In this document: in pieces, positions 46,146 to 59,449 of the stretch | How positions within the stretch are numbered: position 1 is the stretch's first letter | Layout: every line of letters starts with the position of its first letter | Source: Hydractinia symbiolongicarpus | Taxonomy: Eukaryota > Cnidaria > Hydrozoa > Anthoathecata > Hydractiniidae | Direction of reading: 5' to 3' | Assembly (NCBI RefSeq): GCF_029227915.1 | Contig: NC_079880.1 | Coordinates: 16,450,001 to 16,514,000 of the forward strand | Length of the DNA: 64,000 nt | Notes under the pieces: generated by a model | What the model saw: only the letters and a program-made list of their open reading frames with translations | What the model was told of the DNA's origin: nothing | The model's database searches: none | Translations under genes and position numbers: made by a program

Positions 46146-48804
46146 GCCTTTTGCCGCCTAATAAAGTCCTTAAACGAAAATCACGTTGGTCTGCGTGCCT
46201 GCGCAGGTTACCATTGGTCTAGTCTTTCCACTCTCAATACACAAGAGCGTCCTAAGTTGTTATTCCTTGTTCCATGGCTTTAGAAAGCCGTATTCCACAT
46301 GCACACGCCATGAAAAGGCTATAATACGGCCTTTTGACGCCTAATAAAGGCCTTACAGGTAAATCACGTGGTTCCACGCGTCCAAGCTTGTTACCATTGG
46401 TCTAGTTCTTCCACTCTCAATACACTACGCCGTCCTAAGTTGTTTTTCCTGGTTCCATGGCTTTACAACGCTGTAAACCACATGCACACGCCATGAAAAG
46501 GCTATAATACGGCCTTTTGACGCTTTTTAAATGCCTTACACGTAAATTGCGTGGCTCCGCGTGCCTGCGCAGGTTACCATTGGTCTACTCCTTCCACTCT
46601 CAATACACTACGCCGTCAAAGTTGTTTTCCTTGTTTCCATGCCTTTACAACGCCGTAAACCACATGCACACGCCACGAAAAGGCCATAATACAGCCTTTT
46701 GACGCCTATTAAATGCCTTACACGTAATCGTGTGGTTTCGCGTGCCTGCGCAGGTTACCATTGGTCTAGTCCTTCCACTCACAATACACTAGAACGTCCT
46801 AAGTTGTTATTCCTGGTTCCATGGCTTTAGAAAGCCGTAATCCACATGCACACGCCATGAAAATGCTATAATACGGCCTTTTGACGCCTAATAAAGGCCT
46901 TACAGGTAAATCACGTGGTTCCACGCGTCCAAGCTTGTTACCATTGGTCTAGTTCTTCCACTCTCAATACACTACGCCGTCCTAAGTTGTTTTTCCTGGT
47001 TCCATGGCTTTACAACGCTGTAAACCACATGCACACGCCATGAAAAGGCTATAATACGGCCTTTTGACGCTTTTTAAATGCCTTACACGTAAATCGCGTG
47101 GTTCCGCGTGCCTGCGCAGGTTACCATTGGTCTACTCCTTCCACTCTCAATACACTACGCCGTCGAAAGTTGTTTTCCTTGGTTCCATGCCTTTACAACG
47201 CCGTAAACCACATGCACACGCCACGAAAAGGCTATAATACAGCCTTTTGACGCCTATTAAATGCCTTACACGTAATCGTGTGGTTTCGCGTGCCTGCGCA
47301 AGTTACCATTGGTCTAGTCCTTCCACTCACAATACACTAGAACGTCCTATGTTGTTATTCCTGGTTCCATGGCTTTAGAAAGCCGTAATCCACATGCAAA
47401 TGCCATGAAAAGGCTATAATACGGCCTTTTGACGCCTAATAAAGGCCTTACAGGTAAATCACGTGGTTCCACGCGTCCAAGCTTGTTATCATTGGTCTAG
47501 TTCTTCCACTCTTAATACACTACGCCGTCCTAAGTTGTTTACCCTGGTTCCATGGCTTTACAACGCCGTAAACCACATGCACACGTCATGAAAAGGCTAT
47601 AATACGGCCTCTGGACGCCTAATAAAATCCTTACACGTAAATCACGTTGGTCTGCGTGCCTGCGCAGGTTACCATTAGTCTAGTCTTTCCACTGTCAATG
47701 CACTACGACGTCCTAAGTTGTTTTCTCTGGCTCCATGGCTTTAGAACGCCGTAAACCTCATGCACACGCCATAAAAGGCTATAATACGGCCTTTTGACGC
47801 CTAATAAAGGCCTTACAGGTAAATCACGTGGTTCCACGCGTCCAAGCTTGTTACCATTGGTCTAGTTCTTCCACTCTCAATACACTACGCCGTCAAAGTT
47901 GTTTTCCTTGGTTCCATGCCTTTACAACGCCGTAAACCACATGCACACGCCACGAAAAGGCTATAATACAGCCTTTTGACGCCTATTAAATGCCTTACAC
48001 GTAATCGTGTGGTTTCGCGTGCCTGCGCAGGTTACCATTGGTCTAGTCCTTCCACTCACAATACACTAGAACGTCCTAAGTTGTTATTCCTGGATCCATG
48101 GCTTTAGAAAGCCGTAATCCACATGCACACGCCATGAAAAGGCTATAATACGGCCTTTTGACGCCTAATAAAGGCCTTACAGGTAAATCACGTGGTTCCA
48201 CGCGTCCAAGCTTGTTACCATTGGTCTAGTTCTTCCACTCTCAATACACTACGCCGTCCTAAGTTGTTTTTCCTGGTTCCATGGCTTTACAACGCTGTAA
48301 AGCACATGCACACGCCATGAAAAGGCTATAATACGGCCTTTTGACGCTTTTTAAATGCCTTACACGTAAATTGCGTGGTTCCGCGTGCCTGCGCAGGTTA
48401 CCATTGGTCTACTCCTTCCACTCTCAATACACTACGCCGTCCAAAGTTGTTTTCCTTGGTTCCATGCCTTTACAACGCCGTAAACCACATGCACACGCCA
48501 CGAAAAGGCTATAATACAGCCTTTTGACGCCTATTAAATGCCTTACACGTAAATCACGGGGTTCCACGCGTCCAAGCTTGTTACCATTGGTCTAGTTCTT
48601 CCACTCTTAATACACTACGCCGTCCTAAGTTGTTTACCCTAGTTCCATGGCTTTACAACGCCGTAACCCACATGCATACGCCATGAAAAGGCTATAATAC
48701 GGCCGTTTGACGCCTATTAAATGCCATACACGTATATCGCGTGGTTCTGCGTCACTGCACAGGTTACCATTGGTCTAGTCCTTCCACTGTCAATGCACTA
48801 CGAC
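46146..48804 (+). repeat. 547-bp trimer units and mixed monomers
   Basis: The monomers at 46249/46432/46615 are followed at +547 by 46796/46979/47162 and at a further +1277 by 48073/48256/48439. The trimer is G, then a monomer with caacgctgtaaa(c/g)cacatg and gacgctttttaaatgcc, then one with a gtc(c/g)aaagttg edge and catgcacacgccacg. Between them 47344-48072 holds mixed G and common monomers. The monomer at 47710 is F-edged but E-headed. Confidence 0.7.
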
Positions 48805-49700
48805 GTCCTAAGTTGTTTTCTCTGGCTCCATAGCTTTGGAACGCCGTCAACTACATGCACACGCCATTGAAAAGCAATAATACCGCCTTTTGCCGCCTAA
48901 TAAAGTCCTTACACGTAAATCACGTTGGCCTGCGTGCCTGCGCAGGTTACAATTGGTTTAGTCTTTCCACTCTCAATACACGAGAGCGTCCTAAGTTGTT
49001 TCTCCTGGTTCCATGGCTTTACAACGCCGTAAACCACATGCACACGTCATGAAAAGGCTATAATACGTCCTTTTGACGCCTATTAAATGCCTTACACGTA
49101 AATCGCGTGGTTCCGCGTGCCTGCGCAGGTTACCATTGGTCTAGTCCTTCCACTCTCAATACACTACGACGTCCTAAGTTATTTTCTCTGGCTCCATGGC
49201 TTTGGAACGCCGTCAATTACATGCACACACGTCTATAACCAGCAATATGGCATTTTGCCGCCTAATAAAAGCCTTACAGGTACGTTAGACGGTTCCAAGC
49301 GTCTATACCGGTTACCATTGGTCTAGTCCTTCCATTCTCAATGGACTAAAACGTCCTAAGTTATTTTCCCCATCGACAAGGCTGTACAACGCCGTCAACT
49401 ACGTGCACATGCGTCTAAAGGCTGCAATACGGCCTTTTGCCACCCATTAAATGCCTTACACGTAATCGTGTGGTTTCGCGTGCCTGCGCAGGTTACCATT
49501 GGTCTAGTCCTTCCACTCTCAATACACTAGAACGTCCTAAGTTGTTATTCCTGGTTCCAAGGCTTCAGAACGCCGTAATCCACATGCACACGCCATGAAA
49601 AAGCTATAATACGGCCTCTGAACGCCTAATAAAGGCCTTACACGTAAATCACGTGGTTCCACGCGTCCAAGCTTGTTACCATTGGTCTAGTTCTTCCACT
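48805..49700 (+). repeat. Third copy of the 39129/41321 segment
   Basis: Edges 48805, 48988, 49171, 49353 and 49534 match 41321, 41504, 41687, 41869 and 42050 at an offset of 7484 bp. Local differences include acaattggtttagtc near 48952, ggtacgttagacgg near 49278 and ccaaggcttcagaac near 49557. Confidence 0.8.
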
Positions 49701-50263
49701 CTCAATACACTACGCCGTCCTAAGTTGTTTTTCCTGGTTCCATGGCTTTACAACGCCGTAAACCACATGCACACGCCATGAAAAGGCTATATTACGGCCT
49801 TTTGACGCCTATTAAATGCCTTACACGTAATCGTGTGGTTTCGCGTGCCTGCACAGGTTACCATTGGTCTAGTCCTTCCACTCACAATACACTAGAACGT
49901 CCTAAGTTGTTATTCCTGGTTCCATGGCTTTAGAAAACCGTAATCCACATGCACACGCCATGAAAAGGCTATAATACGGCCTTTTGACGCCTAATAAAGG
50001 CCTTACAGGTAAATCACGTGGTTTCACGCGTCCAAGCTTGTTACCATTGGTCTAGTTCTTCCACTCTCAATACACTACGCCGTCCAAAGTTGTTTTCCTT
50101 GGTTCCATGCCTTTACAACGCCTTAAACCACATGCACACGCCACGAAAAGGCTATAATACAGCCTTTTGACGCCTATTAAATGCTTTACACGTAATCGTG
50201 TGGTTTCGCGTGCCTGCGCAGGTTACCATTGGTCTAGTCCTTCCACTCACAATACACTAGAAC
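49701..50263 (+). repeat. Mixed monomers leading into the hexamer region
   Basis: Edges at 49717, 49899 and 50082. The last is the gtccaaagttg-edged monomer, which also precedes hexamer units at 51492, 53947 and 57178. No other feature is seen. Confidence 0.7.
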
Positions 50264-51308
50264 GTCCTAAGTTGTTATTCCTGGTTCCATGGCTTTAGAA
50301 AGCCGTAATCCACATGCAAACGCCATAAAAAGGCTATAATACGGCCTTTTGACGCCTAATAAAGGCCTTACAGGTAAATCACGTGGTTCCACGCGTCCAA
50401 GCTTGTTACCATTGGTCTAGTTCTTCCACTCTTAATACACTACGCCGTCCTAAGTTGTTTACCCTGGTTCCATGGCTTTACAACGCCGTAATCCACATGC
50501 ACACGTCATGAAAAGGCTATAATACGGCCTCTGGACGCCTAATAAAGTCCTTACACGTAAATCACGTTGGTCTGCGTGCCTGCGCAGGTTACCATTGGTC
50601 TAGTCTTTCCACTGTCAATGCACTACGACGTCCTAAGTTGTTTTCTCTGGCTCCATAGCTTTGGAACGCCGTCAACTACATGCGCACGCCATTGAAAAGC
50701 AATAATACCGCCTTTTGCCGCCTAATAAAGTCCTTACACGTAAATCACGTTGGTCTGCGTGCCTGCGCAGGTTACCATTGGTCTAGTTCTTCCATTCTCA
50801 ATACACTACGCCGTCCTAAGTTGTTTTCCCTGGTTCCATGGCTTTAGAACGCCGTAAACCTCATGCACACGCCATAAAAAGCTGTAATACGGCCTTTTGC
50901 CGCCTTATAAAGGCCTTACAGGTAAATCACGTGGTTCCGCGTGACTGCGCAGGTTACTATTGGTCTAGTTCTTCCACTCTCAATGCACTAGGATGTCCTA
51001 AGTTGTATTCCCTGGCTCCATGTCTTTACAACGCCGCAAAACACATGCACACGCCATGAAAAGGCTATAATACAGCCTTTTGACGACTATCAAAGGCCTT
51101 AAACTTAAATTACGTGGTTCCACGCGTCCAAGCTTGCTCTCATTGGTCTATTCCTTCCATTCTCAATGGACTAGAACGTCCTAAGTTGTTTTCCCTGGCT
51201 CCATGTCTTTACAACGCCGCAAAACACATGCACACGCCATGAAAAGGCTATAATACGGCCTTTTGACGCCTATCAAAGGCCTTAAACTTGAATTACGTGG
51301 TTCCACGC
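50264..51308 (+). repeat. 1045-bp hexamer HOR, unit 1
   Basis: Edges at 50264, 50447, 50630, 50813, 50995 and 51178, then 51309. The six monomers are G-like (catgcaaacgccataaaaag), common with cacacgtcatg and ggcctctgg, F, E-headed hybrid, C, and a truncated C of 131 bp. In the truncated monomer the variable box cacgcgtcc runs directly into taggttg, removing about 51 bp. Unit-specific: ccgccttataaaggcc and ggatgtcctaag. Confidence 0.9.
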
Positions 51309-51673
51309 GTCCTAGGTTGTTATTCCAGGTTCCATGGCTTTAGAAAGCCGTAATCCACATGCACACGCCATGAAAAGGCTATAATACGGCCTTTTGACGC
51401 CTAATAAAGGCCTTACAGGTAAATCACGTGGTTCCACGCGTCCAAGCTTCTTACCATTGGTCTAGTTCTTCCACTCTCAATACACTACGCCGTCCAAAGT
51501 TGTTTTCCTTGGTTCCATGCCTTTACAACGCCGTAAACCACAAGCACACGCCACGAAAAGGCTATAATACAGCCTTTTGACGCCTATTAAATGCCTTACA
51601 CGTAATCGTGTGGTTTCGCGTGCCTGCGCAGGTTACCATTGGTCTAGTCCTTCCACTCACAATACACTAGAAC
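51309..51673 (+). repeat. Two-monomer spacer (365 bp) between hexamer units
   Basis: A G monomer with cctaggttgttattccaggt (51309) and a gtccaaagttg-edged monomer (51492) with catg replaced by caagcacacgccacg. The same pair is at 53764-54128. Confidence 0.85.
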
Positions 51674-52718
51674 GTCCTAAGTTGTTATTCCTGGTTCCAT
51701 GGCTTTAGAAAGCCGTAATCCACATGCAAACGCCATAAAAAGGCTATAATACGGCCTTTTGACGCCTAATAAAGGCCTTACAGGTAAATCACGTGGTTCC
51801 ACGCGTCCAAGCTTGTTACCATTGGTCTAGTTCTTCCACTCTTAATACACTACGCCGTCCTAAGTTGTTTACCCTGGTTCCATGGCTTTACAACGCCGTA
51901 ATCCACATGCACACGTCATGAAAAGGCTATAATACGGCCTCTGGACGCCTAATAAAGTCCTTACACGTAAATCACGTTGGTCTGCGTGCCTGCGCAGGTT
52001 ACCATTGGTCTAGTCTTTCCACTGTCAATGCACTACGACGTCCTAAGTTGTTTTCTCTGGCTCCATAGCTTTGGAACGCCGTCAACTACATGCGCACGCC
52101 ATTGAAAAGCAATAATACCGCCTTTTGCCGCCTAATAAAGTCCTTACACGTAAATCACGTTGGTCTGCGTGCCTGCGCAGGTTACCATTGGTCTAGTTCT
52201 TCCATTCTCAATACACTACGCCGTCCTAAGTTGTTTTCCCTGGTTCCATGGCTTTAGAACGCCGTAAACCTCATGCACACGCCATAAAAGGCTGTAATAC
52301 GGCCTTTTGCGGCCTAATAAAGGCCTTACAGGTAAATCACGTGGTTCCGCGTGACTGCGCAGGTTACTATTGGTCTAGTTCTTCCACTCTCAATGCACTA
52401 GGACGTCCTAAGTTGTATTCCCTGGCTCCATGTCTTTACAACGCCGCAAAACACATGCACACGCCATGAAAAGGCTATAATACAGCCTTTTGACGACTAT
52501 CAAAGGCCTTAAACTTAAATTACGTGGTTCCACGCGTCCAAGCTTGCTCTCATTGGTCTATTCCTTCCATTCTCAATGGACTAGAACGTCCTAAATTGTT
52601 TTCCCTGGCTCCATGTCTTTACAACGCCGCAAAACACATGCACACGCCATGAAAAGGCTATAATACGGCCTTTTGACGCCTATCAAAGGCCTTAAACTTA
52701 AATTACGTGGTTCCACGC
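51674..52718 (+). repeat. 1045-bp hexamer HOR, unit 2
   Basis: Same order as unit 1 at +1410, ending with the 131-bp truncated monomer 52588-52718. Unit-specific: ttttgcggcctaataaagg in the E-headed monomer and a cctaaattg edge at 52588. Confidence 0.9.
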
Positions 52719-53763
52719 GTCCTAAGTTGTTTTCCCTGGTTCCATGGCTTTAGAAAGCCGTAATCCACATGCAAACGCCATAAAAAGGCTATAATACGGC
52801 CTTTTGACGCCTAATAAAGGCCTTACAGGTAAATCACGTGGTTCCACGCGTCCAAGCTTGTTACCATTGGTCTAGTTCTTCCACTCTTAATACACTACGC
52901 CGTCCTAAGTTGTTTACCCTGGTTCCATGGCTTTACAACGCCGTAATCCACATGCACACGTCATGAAAAGGCTATAATACGGCCTCTGGACGCCTAATAA
53001 AGTCCTTACACGTAAATCACGTTGGTCTGCGTGCCTGCGCAGGTTACCATTGGTCTAGTCTTTCCACTGTCAATGCACTACGACGTCCTAAGTTGTTTTC
53101 TCTGGCTCCATAGCTTTGGAACGCCGTCAACTACATGCGCACGCCATTGAAAAGCAATAATACCGCCTTTTGCCGCCTAATAAAGTCCTTACACGTAAAT
53201 CACGTTGGTCTGCGTGCCTGCGCAGGTTACCATTGGTCTAGTTCTTCCATTCTCAATACACTACGCCGTCCTAAGTTGTTTTCCCTGGTTCCATGGCTTT
53301 AGAACGCCGTAAACCTCATGCACACGCCATAAAAAGCTGTAATACGGCCTTTTGCCGCCTTATAAAGGCCTTACAGGTAAATCACGTGGTTCCGCGTGAC
53401 TGCGCAGGTTACTATTGGTCTAGTTCTTCCACTCTCAATGCACTAGGATGTCCTAAGTTGTATTCCCTGGTTCCATGTCTTTACAACGCCGCAAAACACA
53501 TGCACACGCCATGAAAAGGCTATAATACAGCCTTTTGACGACTATCAAAGGCCTTAAACTTAAATTACGTGGTTCCACGCGTCCAAGCTTGCTCTCATTG
53601 GTCTATTCCTTCCATTCTCAATGGACTAGAACGTCCTAAGTTGTTTTCCCTGGCTCCATGTCTTTACAACGCCGCAAAACACATGCACACGCCATGAAAA
53701 GGCTATAATACGGCCTTTTGACGCCTATCAAAGGCCTTAAACTTGAATTACGTGGTTCCACGC
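52719..53763 (+). repeat. 1045-bp hexamer HOR, unit 3
   Basis: Directly adjoins unit 2. Together with units 1 and 2 and the spacers it shows the 2455-bp super-period (50813 to 53268, 51309 to 53764). It shares ccgccttataaaggcc and ggatgtcc with unit 1. Its truncated monomer is 53633-53763. Confidence 0.9.
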
Positions 53764-54128
53764 GTCCTAGGTTGTTATTCCAGGTTCCATGGCTTTAGAA
53801 AGCCGTAATCCACATGCACACGCCATGAAAAGGCTATAATACGGCCTTTTGACGCCTAATAAAGGCCTTACAGGTAAATCACGTGGTTCCACGCGTCCAA
53901 GCTTCTTACCATTGGTCTAGTTCTTCCACTCTCAATACACTACGCCGTCCAAAGTTGTTTTCCTTGGTTCCATGCCTTTACAACGCCGTAAACCACAAGC
54001 ACACGCCACGAAAAGGCTATAATACAGCCTTTTGACGCCTATTAAATGCCTTACACGTAATCGTGTGGTTTCGCGTGCCTGCACAGGTTACCATTGGTCT
54101 AGTCCTTCCACTCACAATACACTAGAAC
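53764..54128 (+). repeat. Two-monomer spacer, second copy
   Basis: Repeats 51309-51673 at +2455, including the cctaggttgttattccaggt start and the caagcacacgccacg monomer at 53947. Confidence 0.85.
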
Positions 54129-55173
54129 GTCCTAAGTTGTTATTCCTGGTTCCATGGCTTTAGAAAGCCGTAATCCACATGCAAACGCCATAAAAAGGCT
54201 ATAATACGGCCTTTTGACGCCTAATAAAGGCCTTACAGGTAAATCACGTGGTTCCACGCGTCCAAGCTTGTTACCATTGGTCTAGTTCTTCCACTCTTAA
54301 TACACTACGCCGTCCTAAGTTGTTTACCCTGGTTCCATGGCTTTACAACGCCGTAATCCACATGCACACGTCATGAAAAGGCTATAATACGGCCTCTGGA
54401 CGCCTAATAAAGTCCTTACACGTAAATCACGTTGGTCTGCGTGCCTGCGCAGGTTACCATTGGTCTAGTCTTTCCACTGTCAATGCACTACGACGTCCTA
54501 AGTTGTTTTCTCTGGCTCCATAGCTTTGGAACGCCGTCAACTACATGCGCACGCCATTGAAAAGCAATAATACCGCCTTTTGCCGCCTAATAAAGTCCTT
54601 ACACGTAAATCACGTTGGTCTGCGTGCCTGCGCAGGTTACCATTGGTCTAGTTCTTCCATTCTCAATACACTACGCCGTCCTAAGTTGTTTTCCCTGGTT
54701 CCATGGCTTTAGAACGCCGTAAACCTCATGCACACGCCATAAAAGGCTGTAATACGGCCTTTTGCCGCCTAATAAAGGCCTTACAGGTAAATCACGTGGT
54801 TCCACGTGACTGCGCAGGTTACTATTGGTCTAGTTCTTCCACTCTCAATGCACTAGGACGTCCTAAGTTGTATTCCCTGGCTCCATGTCTTTACAACGCC
54901 GCAAAACACATGCACACGCCATGAAAAGGCTATAATACAGCCTTTTGACGACTATCAAAGGCCTTAAACTTAAATTACGTGGTTCCACGCGTCCAAGCTT
55001 GCTCTCATTGGTCTATTCCTTCCATTCTCAATGGACTAGAACGTCCTAAGTTGTTTTCCCTGGCTCCATGTCTTTACAACGCCGCAAAACACATGCACAC
55101 GCCATGAAAAGGCTATAATACGGCCTTTTGACGCCTATCAAAGGCCTTAAACTTAAATTACGTGGTTCCACGC
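54129..55173 (+). repeat. 1045-bp hexamer HOR, unit 4
   Basis: Matches unit 2 at +2455 and unit 6 at +3231. Unit-specific: ggttccacgtgactgcgcag near 54799. The truncated monomer is 55043-55173. Confidence 0.9.
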
Positions 55174-56218
55174 GTCCTAAGTTGTTTTCCCTGGTTCCAT
55201 GGCTTTAGAAAGCCGTAATCCACATGCACGCGTCATGAAAAGGCTATAATACGGCCTCTGGACGCCTAATAAAGGCCTTACAGGTAAATCACGTGGTTCC
55301 ACGCGTCCAAGCTTGTTACCATTGGTCTAGTTCTTCCACTCTTAATACACTACGCCGTCCTAAGTTGTTTACCCTGGTTCCATGGCTTTACAACGCCGTA
55401 ATCCACATGCACACGTCATGAAAAGGCTATAATACGGCCTCTGGACGCCTAATAAAGTCCTTACACGTAAATCACGTTGGTCTGCGTGCCTGCGCAGGTT
55501 ACCATTGGTCTAGTCTTTCCACTGTCAATGCACTACGACGTCGTAAGTTGTTTTCTCTGGCTCCATAGCTTTGGAACGCCGTCAACTACATTCGCACGCC
55601 ATTGAAAAGCTTTAATACCGCCTTTTGCCGCCTAATAAAGTCCTTACACGTAAATCACGTTGGTCTGCGTGCCTGCGCAGGTTACCATTGGTCTAGTTCT
55701 TCCATTCTCAATACACTACGCCGTCCTAAGTTGTTTTCCCTGGTTCCATGGCTTTAGAACGCCGTAAACCTCATGCACACGCCATAAAAGGCTGTAATAC
55801 GGCCTTTTGCCGCCTAATAAAGGCCTTACAGGTAAATCACGTGGTTCCGCGTGACTGCGCAGGTTACTATTGGTCTAGTTCTTCCACTCTCAATGCACTA
55901 GGACGTCCTAAGTTGTATTCCCTGGCTCCATGTCTTTACAACGCCGCAAAACACATGCACACGCCATGAAAAGGCTATAATACAGCCTTTTGACGACTAT
56001 CAAAGGCCTTAAACTTAAATTACGTGGTTCCACGCGTCCAAGCTTGCTCTCATTGGTCTATTCCTTCCATTCTCAATGGACTAGAACGTCCTAAGTTGTT
56101 TTCCCTGGCTCCATGTCTTTACAACGCCGCAAAACACATGCACACGCCATGAAAAGGCTATAATACGGCCTTTTGACGCCTATCAAAGGCCTTAAACTTA
56201 AATTACGTGGTTCCACGC
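55174..56218 (+). repeat. 1045-bp hexamer HOR, unit 5
   Basis: Directly adjoins unit 4. Its first monomer has catgcacgcgtcatg and ggcctctgg. Its F monomer has actacattcgcacgcc and gaaaagctttaatacc. Both are shared only with unit 7. The truncated monomer is 56088-56218. Confidence 0.9.
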
Positions 56219-57177
56219 GTCCTAAGTTGTTTTTCCTGGTTCCATGGCTTTAGAAAGCCGTAATCCACATGCACGCATCATGAAAAGGCTATAATACGGC
56301 CTTTTGACGCCTAATAAAGGCCTTACAGGTAAATCACGTGGTTCCACGCGTCCAAGCTTGTTACCATTGGCCTAGTCGATCCACTCTCAATACACTACGA
56401 CGTCCTAAGTTGTTTTCCCTGGTTCCATGGCTTTAGGACGCCGTAAACCTCATGCACACGCCATAAAAAGGCTGTAATACGGCCTTTTGCCGACTATTAA
56501 AGGCCTTACACGTAAATCACGTGGGTCCGCGGGTCTGCGCAGGTTTTATTTGGTCTAGTCCTTCCACCCTCAATACACTAGAATGTCCTAAGTTGTTTTC
56601 TCTTGCTCCATACCCTTGGAACGCCGTCAACTACCTGCACACACGTCTATAGCCATATGTCCTTTTGCAGCCTATTAATCCACATGCACACGCCATGAAA
56701 AGGCTATAATACGGCCTTTTGACGCCTAATAAAGGCCTTACAGGTAAATCACGCGGTTCCCCGCGTCCAAGCTTGTTACCATTGGTCTAGTTCTTCCACT
56801 ATCAATACACTACGCCGTCCTAAGTTGTTTTCCCTGGTTCCATGGCTTTAGAAAGACGTAATCCACATGCAAACGCCATGAAAAGGCTGTAATACGGCCT
56901 TTTGCCGCCTATTAAAGGCCTTACACGTAAATCACGTGGGTGTGCGTGTCTGCACATGTTTTATTTGGTCTAGTCCTTCCACCCTCAATACACTAGGACG
57001 TCCTAAGTTGTTTTTTCTTGCTCCATACCCTTGGAACGCCGTCAACTACATGCACACACGTCCATAGCCATATGTCCTTTTGCAGCCTATTAAAGGCCTT
57101 ACACGTAAATCACGTGGTTCCACGCGTCCAAGCTTGTTACCATTGGTCTAGTTCTTCCACTCTCAATACACTACGCC
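56219..57177 (+). repeat. 959-bp E-D interlude, copy 1
   Basis: Monomers of 183, 183, 233, 182 and 178 bp: G-like with catgcacgcatcatg, E, a D-headed irregular one, G/E hybrid and D. Markers include cctagtcgatccactc near 56371 and cacgcggttccccgcgtcc near 56751. Repeats at 59450-60408. Confidence 0.85.
56585..56817 (+). repeat. 233-bp monomer with 51-bp internal gain
   Basis: A D-headed monomer reads gcctattaa and then tccacatgcacacgcc, going back to sequence that normally precedes the core. The result is a second core and an extra 51 bp. The bases taa occur at both partners of the join. An identical copy is at 59816-60048. Confidence 0.85.
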
Positions 57178-57359
57178 GTCCAAAGTTGTTTTCCTTGGTT
57201 CCATGCCTTTACAACGCCGTAAACCACAAGCACACGCCACGAAAAGGCTATAATACAGCCTTTTGACGCCTATTAAATGCCTTACACGTAATCGTGTGGT
57301 TTCGCGTGCCTGCACAGGTTACCATTGGTCTAGTCCTTCCACTCACAATACACTAGAAC

Positions 57360-58404
57360 GTCCTAAGTTGTTATTCCTGGTTCCATGGCTTTAGAAAGCC
57401 GTAATCCACATGCAAACGCCATAAAAAGGCTATAATACGGCCTTTTGACGCCTAATAAAGGCCTTACAGGTAAATCACGTGGTTCCACGCGTCCAAGCTT
57501 GTTACCATTGGTCTAGTTCTTCCACTCTTAATACACTACGCCGTCCTAAGTTGTTTACCCTGGTTCCATGGCTTTACAACGCCGTAATCCACATGCACAC
57601 GTCATGAAAAGGCTATAATACGGCCTCTGGACGCCTAATAAAGTCCTTACACGTAAATCACGTTGGTCTGCGTGCCTGCGCAGGTTACCATTGGTCTAGT
57701 CTTTCCACTGTCAATGCACTACGACGTCCTAAGTTGTTTTCTCTGGCTCCATAGCTTTGGAACGCCGTCAACTACATGCGCACGCCATTGAAAAGCAATA
57801 ATACCGCCTTTTGCCGCCTAATAAAGTCCTTACACGTAAATCACGTTGGTCTGCGTGCCTGCGCAGGTTACCATTGGTCTAGTTCTTCCATTCTCAATAC
57901 ACTACGCCGTCCTAAGTTGTTTTCCCTGGTTCCATGGCTTTAGAACGCCGTAAACCTCATGCACACGCCATAAAAGGCTGTAATACGGCCTTTTGCCGCC
58001 TAATAAAGGCCTTACAGGTAAATCACGTGGTTCCGCGTGACTGCGCAGGTTACTATTGGTCTAGTTCTTCCACTCTCAATGCACTAGGACGTCCTAAGTT
58101 GTATTCCCTGGCTCCATGTCTTTACAACGCCGCAAAACACATGCACACGCCATGAAAAGGCTATAATACAGCCTTTTGACGACTATCAAAGGCCTTAAAC
58201 TTAAATTACGTGGTTCCACGCGTCCAAGCTTGCTCTCATTGGTCTATTCCTTCCATTCTCAATGGACTAGAACGTCCTAAGTTGTTTTCCCTGGCTCCAT
58301 GTCTTTACAACGCCGCAAAACACATGCACACGCCATGAAAAGGCTATAATACGGCCTTTTGACGCCTATCAAAGGCCTTAAACTTAAATTACGTGGTTCC
58401 ACGC
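57360..58404 (+). repeat. 1045-bp hexamer HOR, unit 6
   Basis: Follows a gtccaaagttg-edged monomer (57178-57359) and repeats unit 4 at +3231. The truncated monomer is 58274-58404. Confidence 0.9.
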
Positions 58405-59449
58405 GTCCTAAGTTGTTTTCCCTGGTTCCATGGCTTTAGAGAGCCGTAATCCACATGCACGCGTCATGAAAAGGCTATAATACGGCCTCTGGACGCCTAA
58501 TAAAGGCCTTACAGGTAAATCACGTGGTTCCACGCGTCCAAGCTTGTTACCATTGGTCTAGTTCTTCCACTCTTAATACACTACGCCGTCCTAAGTTGTT
58601 TACCCTGGTTCCATGGCTTTACAACGCCGTAATCCACATGCACACGTCATGAAAAGGCTATAATACGTCCTCTGGACGCCTAATAAAGTCCTTACACGTA
58701 AATCACGTTGGTCTGCGTGCCTGCGCAGGTTACCATTGGTCTAGTCTTTCCACTGTCAATGCACTACGACGTCGTAAGTTGTTTTCTCTGGCTCCATAGC
58801 TTTGGAACGCCGTCAACTACATTCGCACGCCATTGAAAAGCTTTAATACCGCCTTTTGCCGCCTAATAAAGTCCTTACACGTAAATCACGTTGGTCTGCG
58901 TGCCTGCGCAGGTTACCATTGGTCTAGTTCTTCCATTCTCAATACACTACGCCGTCCTAAGTTGTTTTCCCTGGTTCCATGGCTTTAGAACGCCGTAAAC
59001 CTCATGCACACGCCATAAAAGGCTGTAATACGGCCTTTTGCCGCCTAATAAAGGCCTTACAGGTAAATCACGTGGTTCCGCGTGACTGCGCAGGTTACTA
59101 TTGGTCTAGTTCTTCCACTCTCAATGCACTAGGACGTCCTAAGTTGTATTCCCTGGCTCCATGTCTTTACAACGCCGCAAAACACATGCACACGCCATGA
59201 AAAGGCTATAATACAGCCTTTTGACGACTATCAAAGGCCTTAAACTTAAATTACGTGGTTCCACGCGTCCAAGCTTGCTCTCATTGGTCTATTCCTTCCA
59301 TTCTCAATGGACTAGAACGTCCTAAGTTGTTTTCCCTGGCTCCATGTCTTTACAACGCCGCAAAACACATGCACACGCCATGAAAAGGCTATAATACGGC
59401 CTTTTGACGCCTATCAAAGGCCTTAAACTTAAATTACGTGGTTCCACGC
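58405..59449 (+). repeat. 1045-bp hexamer HOR, unit 7
   Basis: Repeats unit 5 at +3231 with small changes (ttagagagccgtaatcc near 58436, tacgtcctctggacgcc near 58664). The truncated monomer is 59319-59449. Confidence 0.9.
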
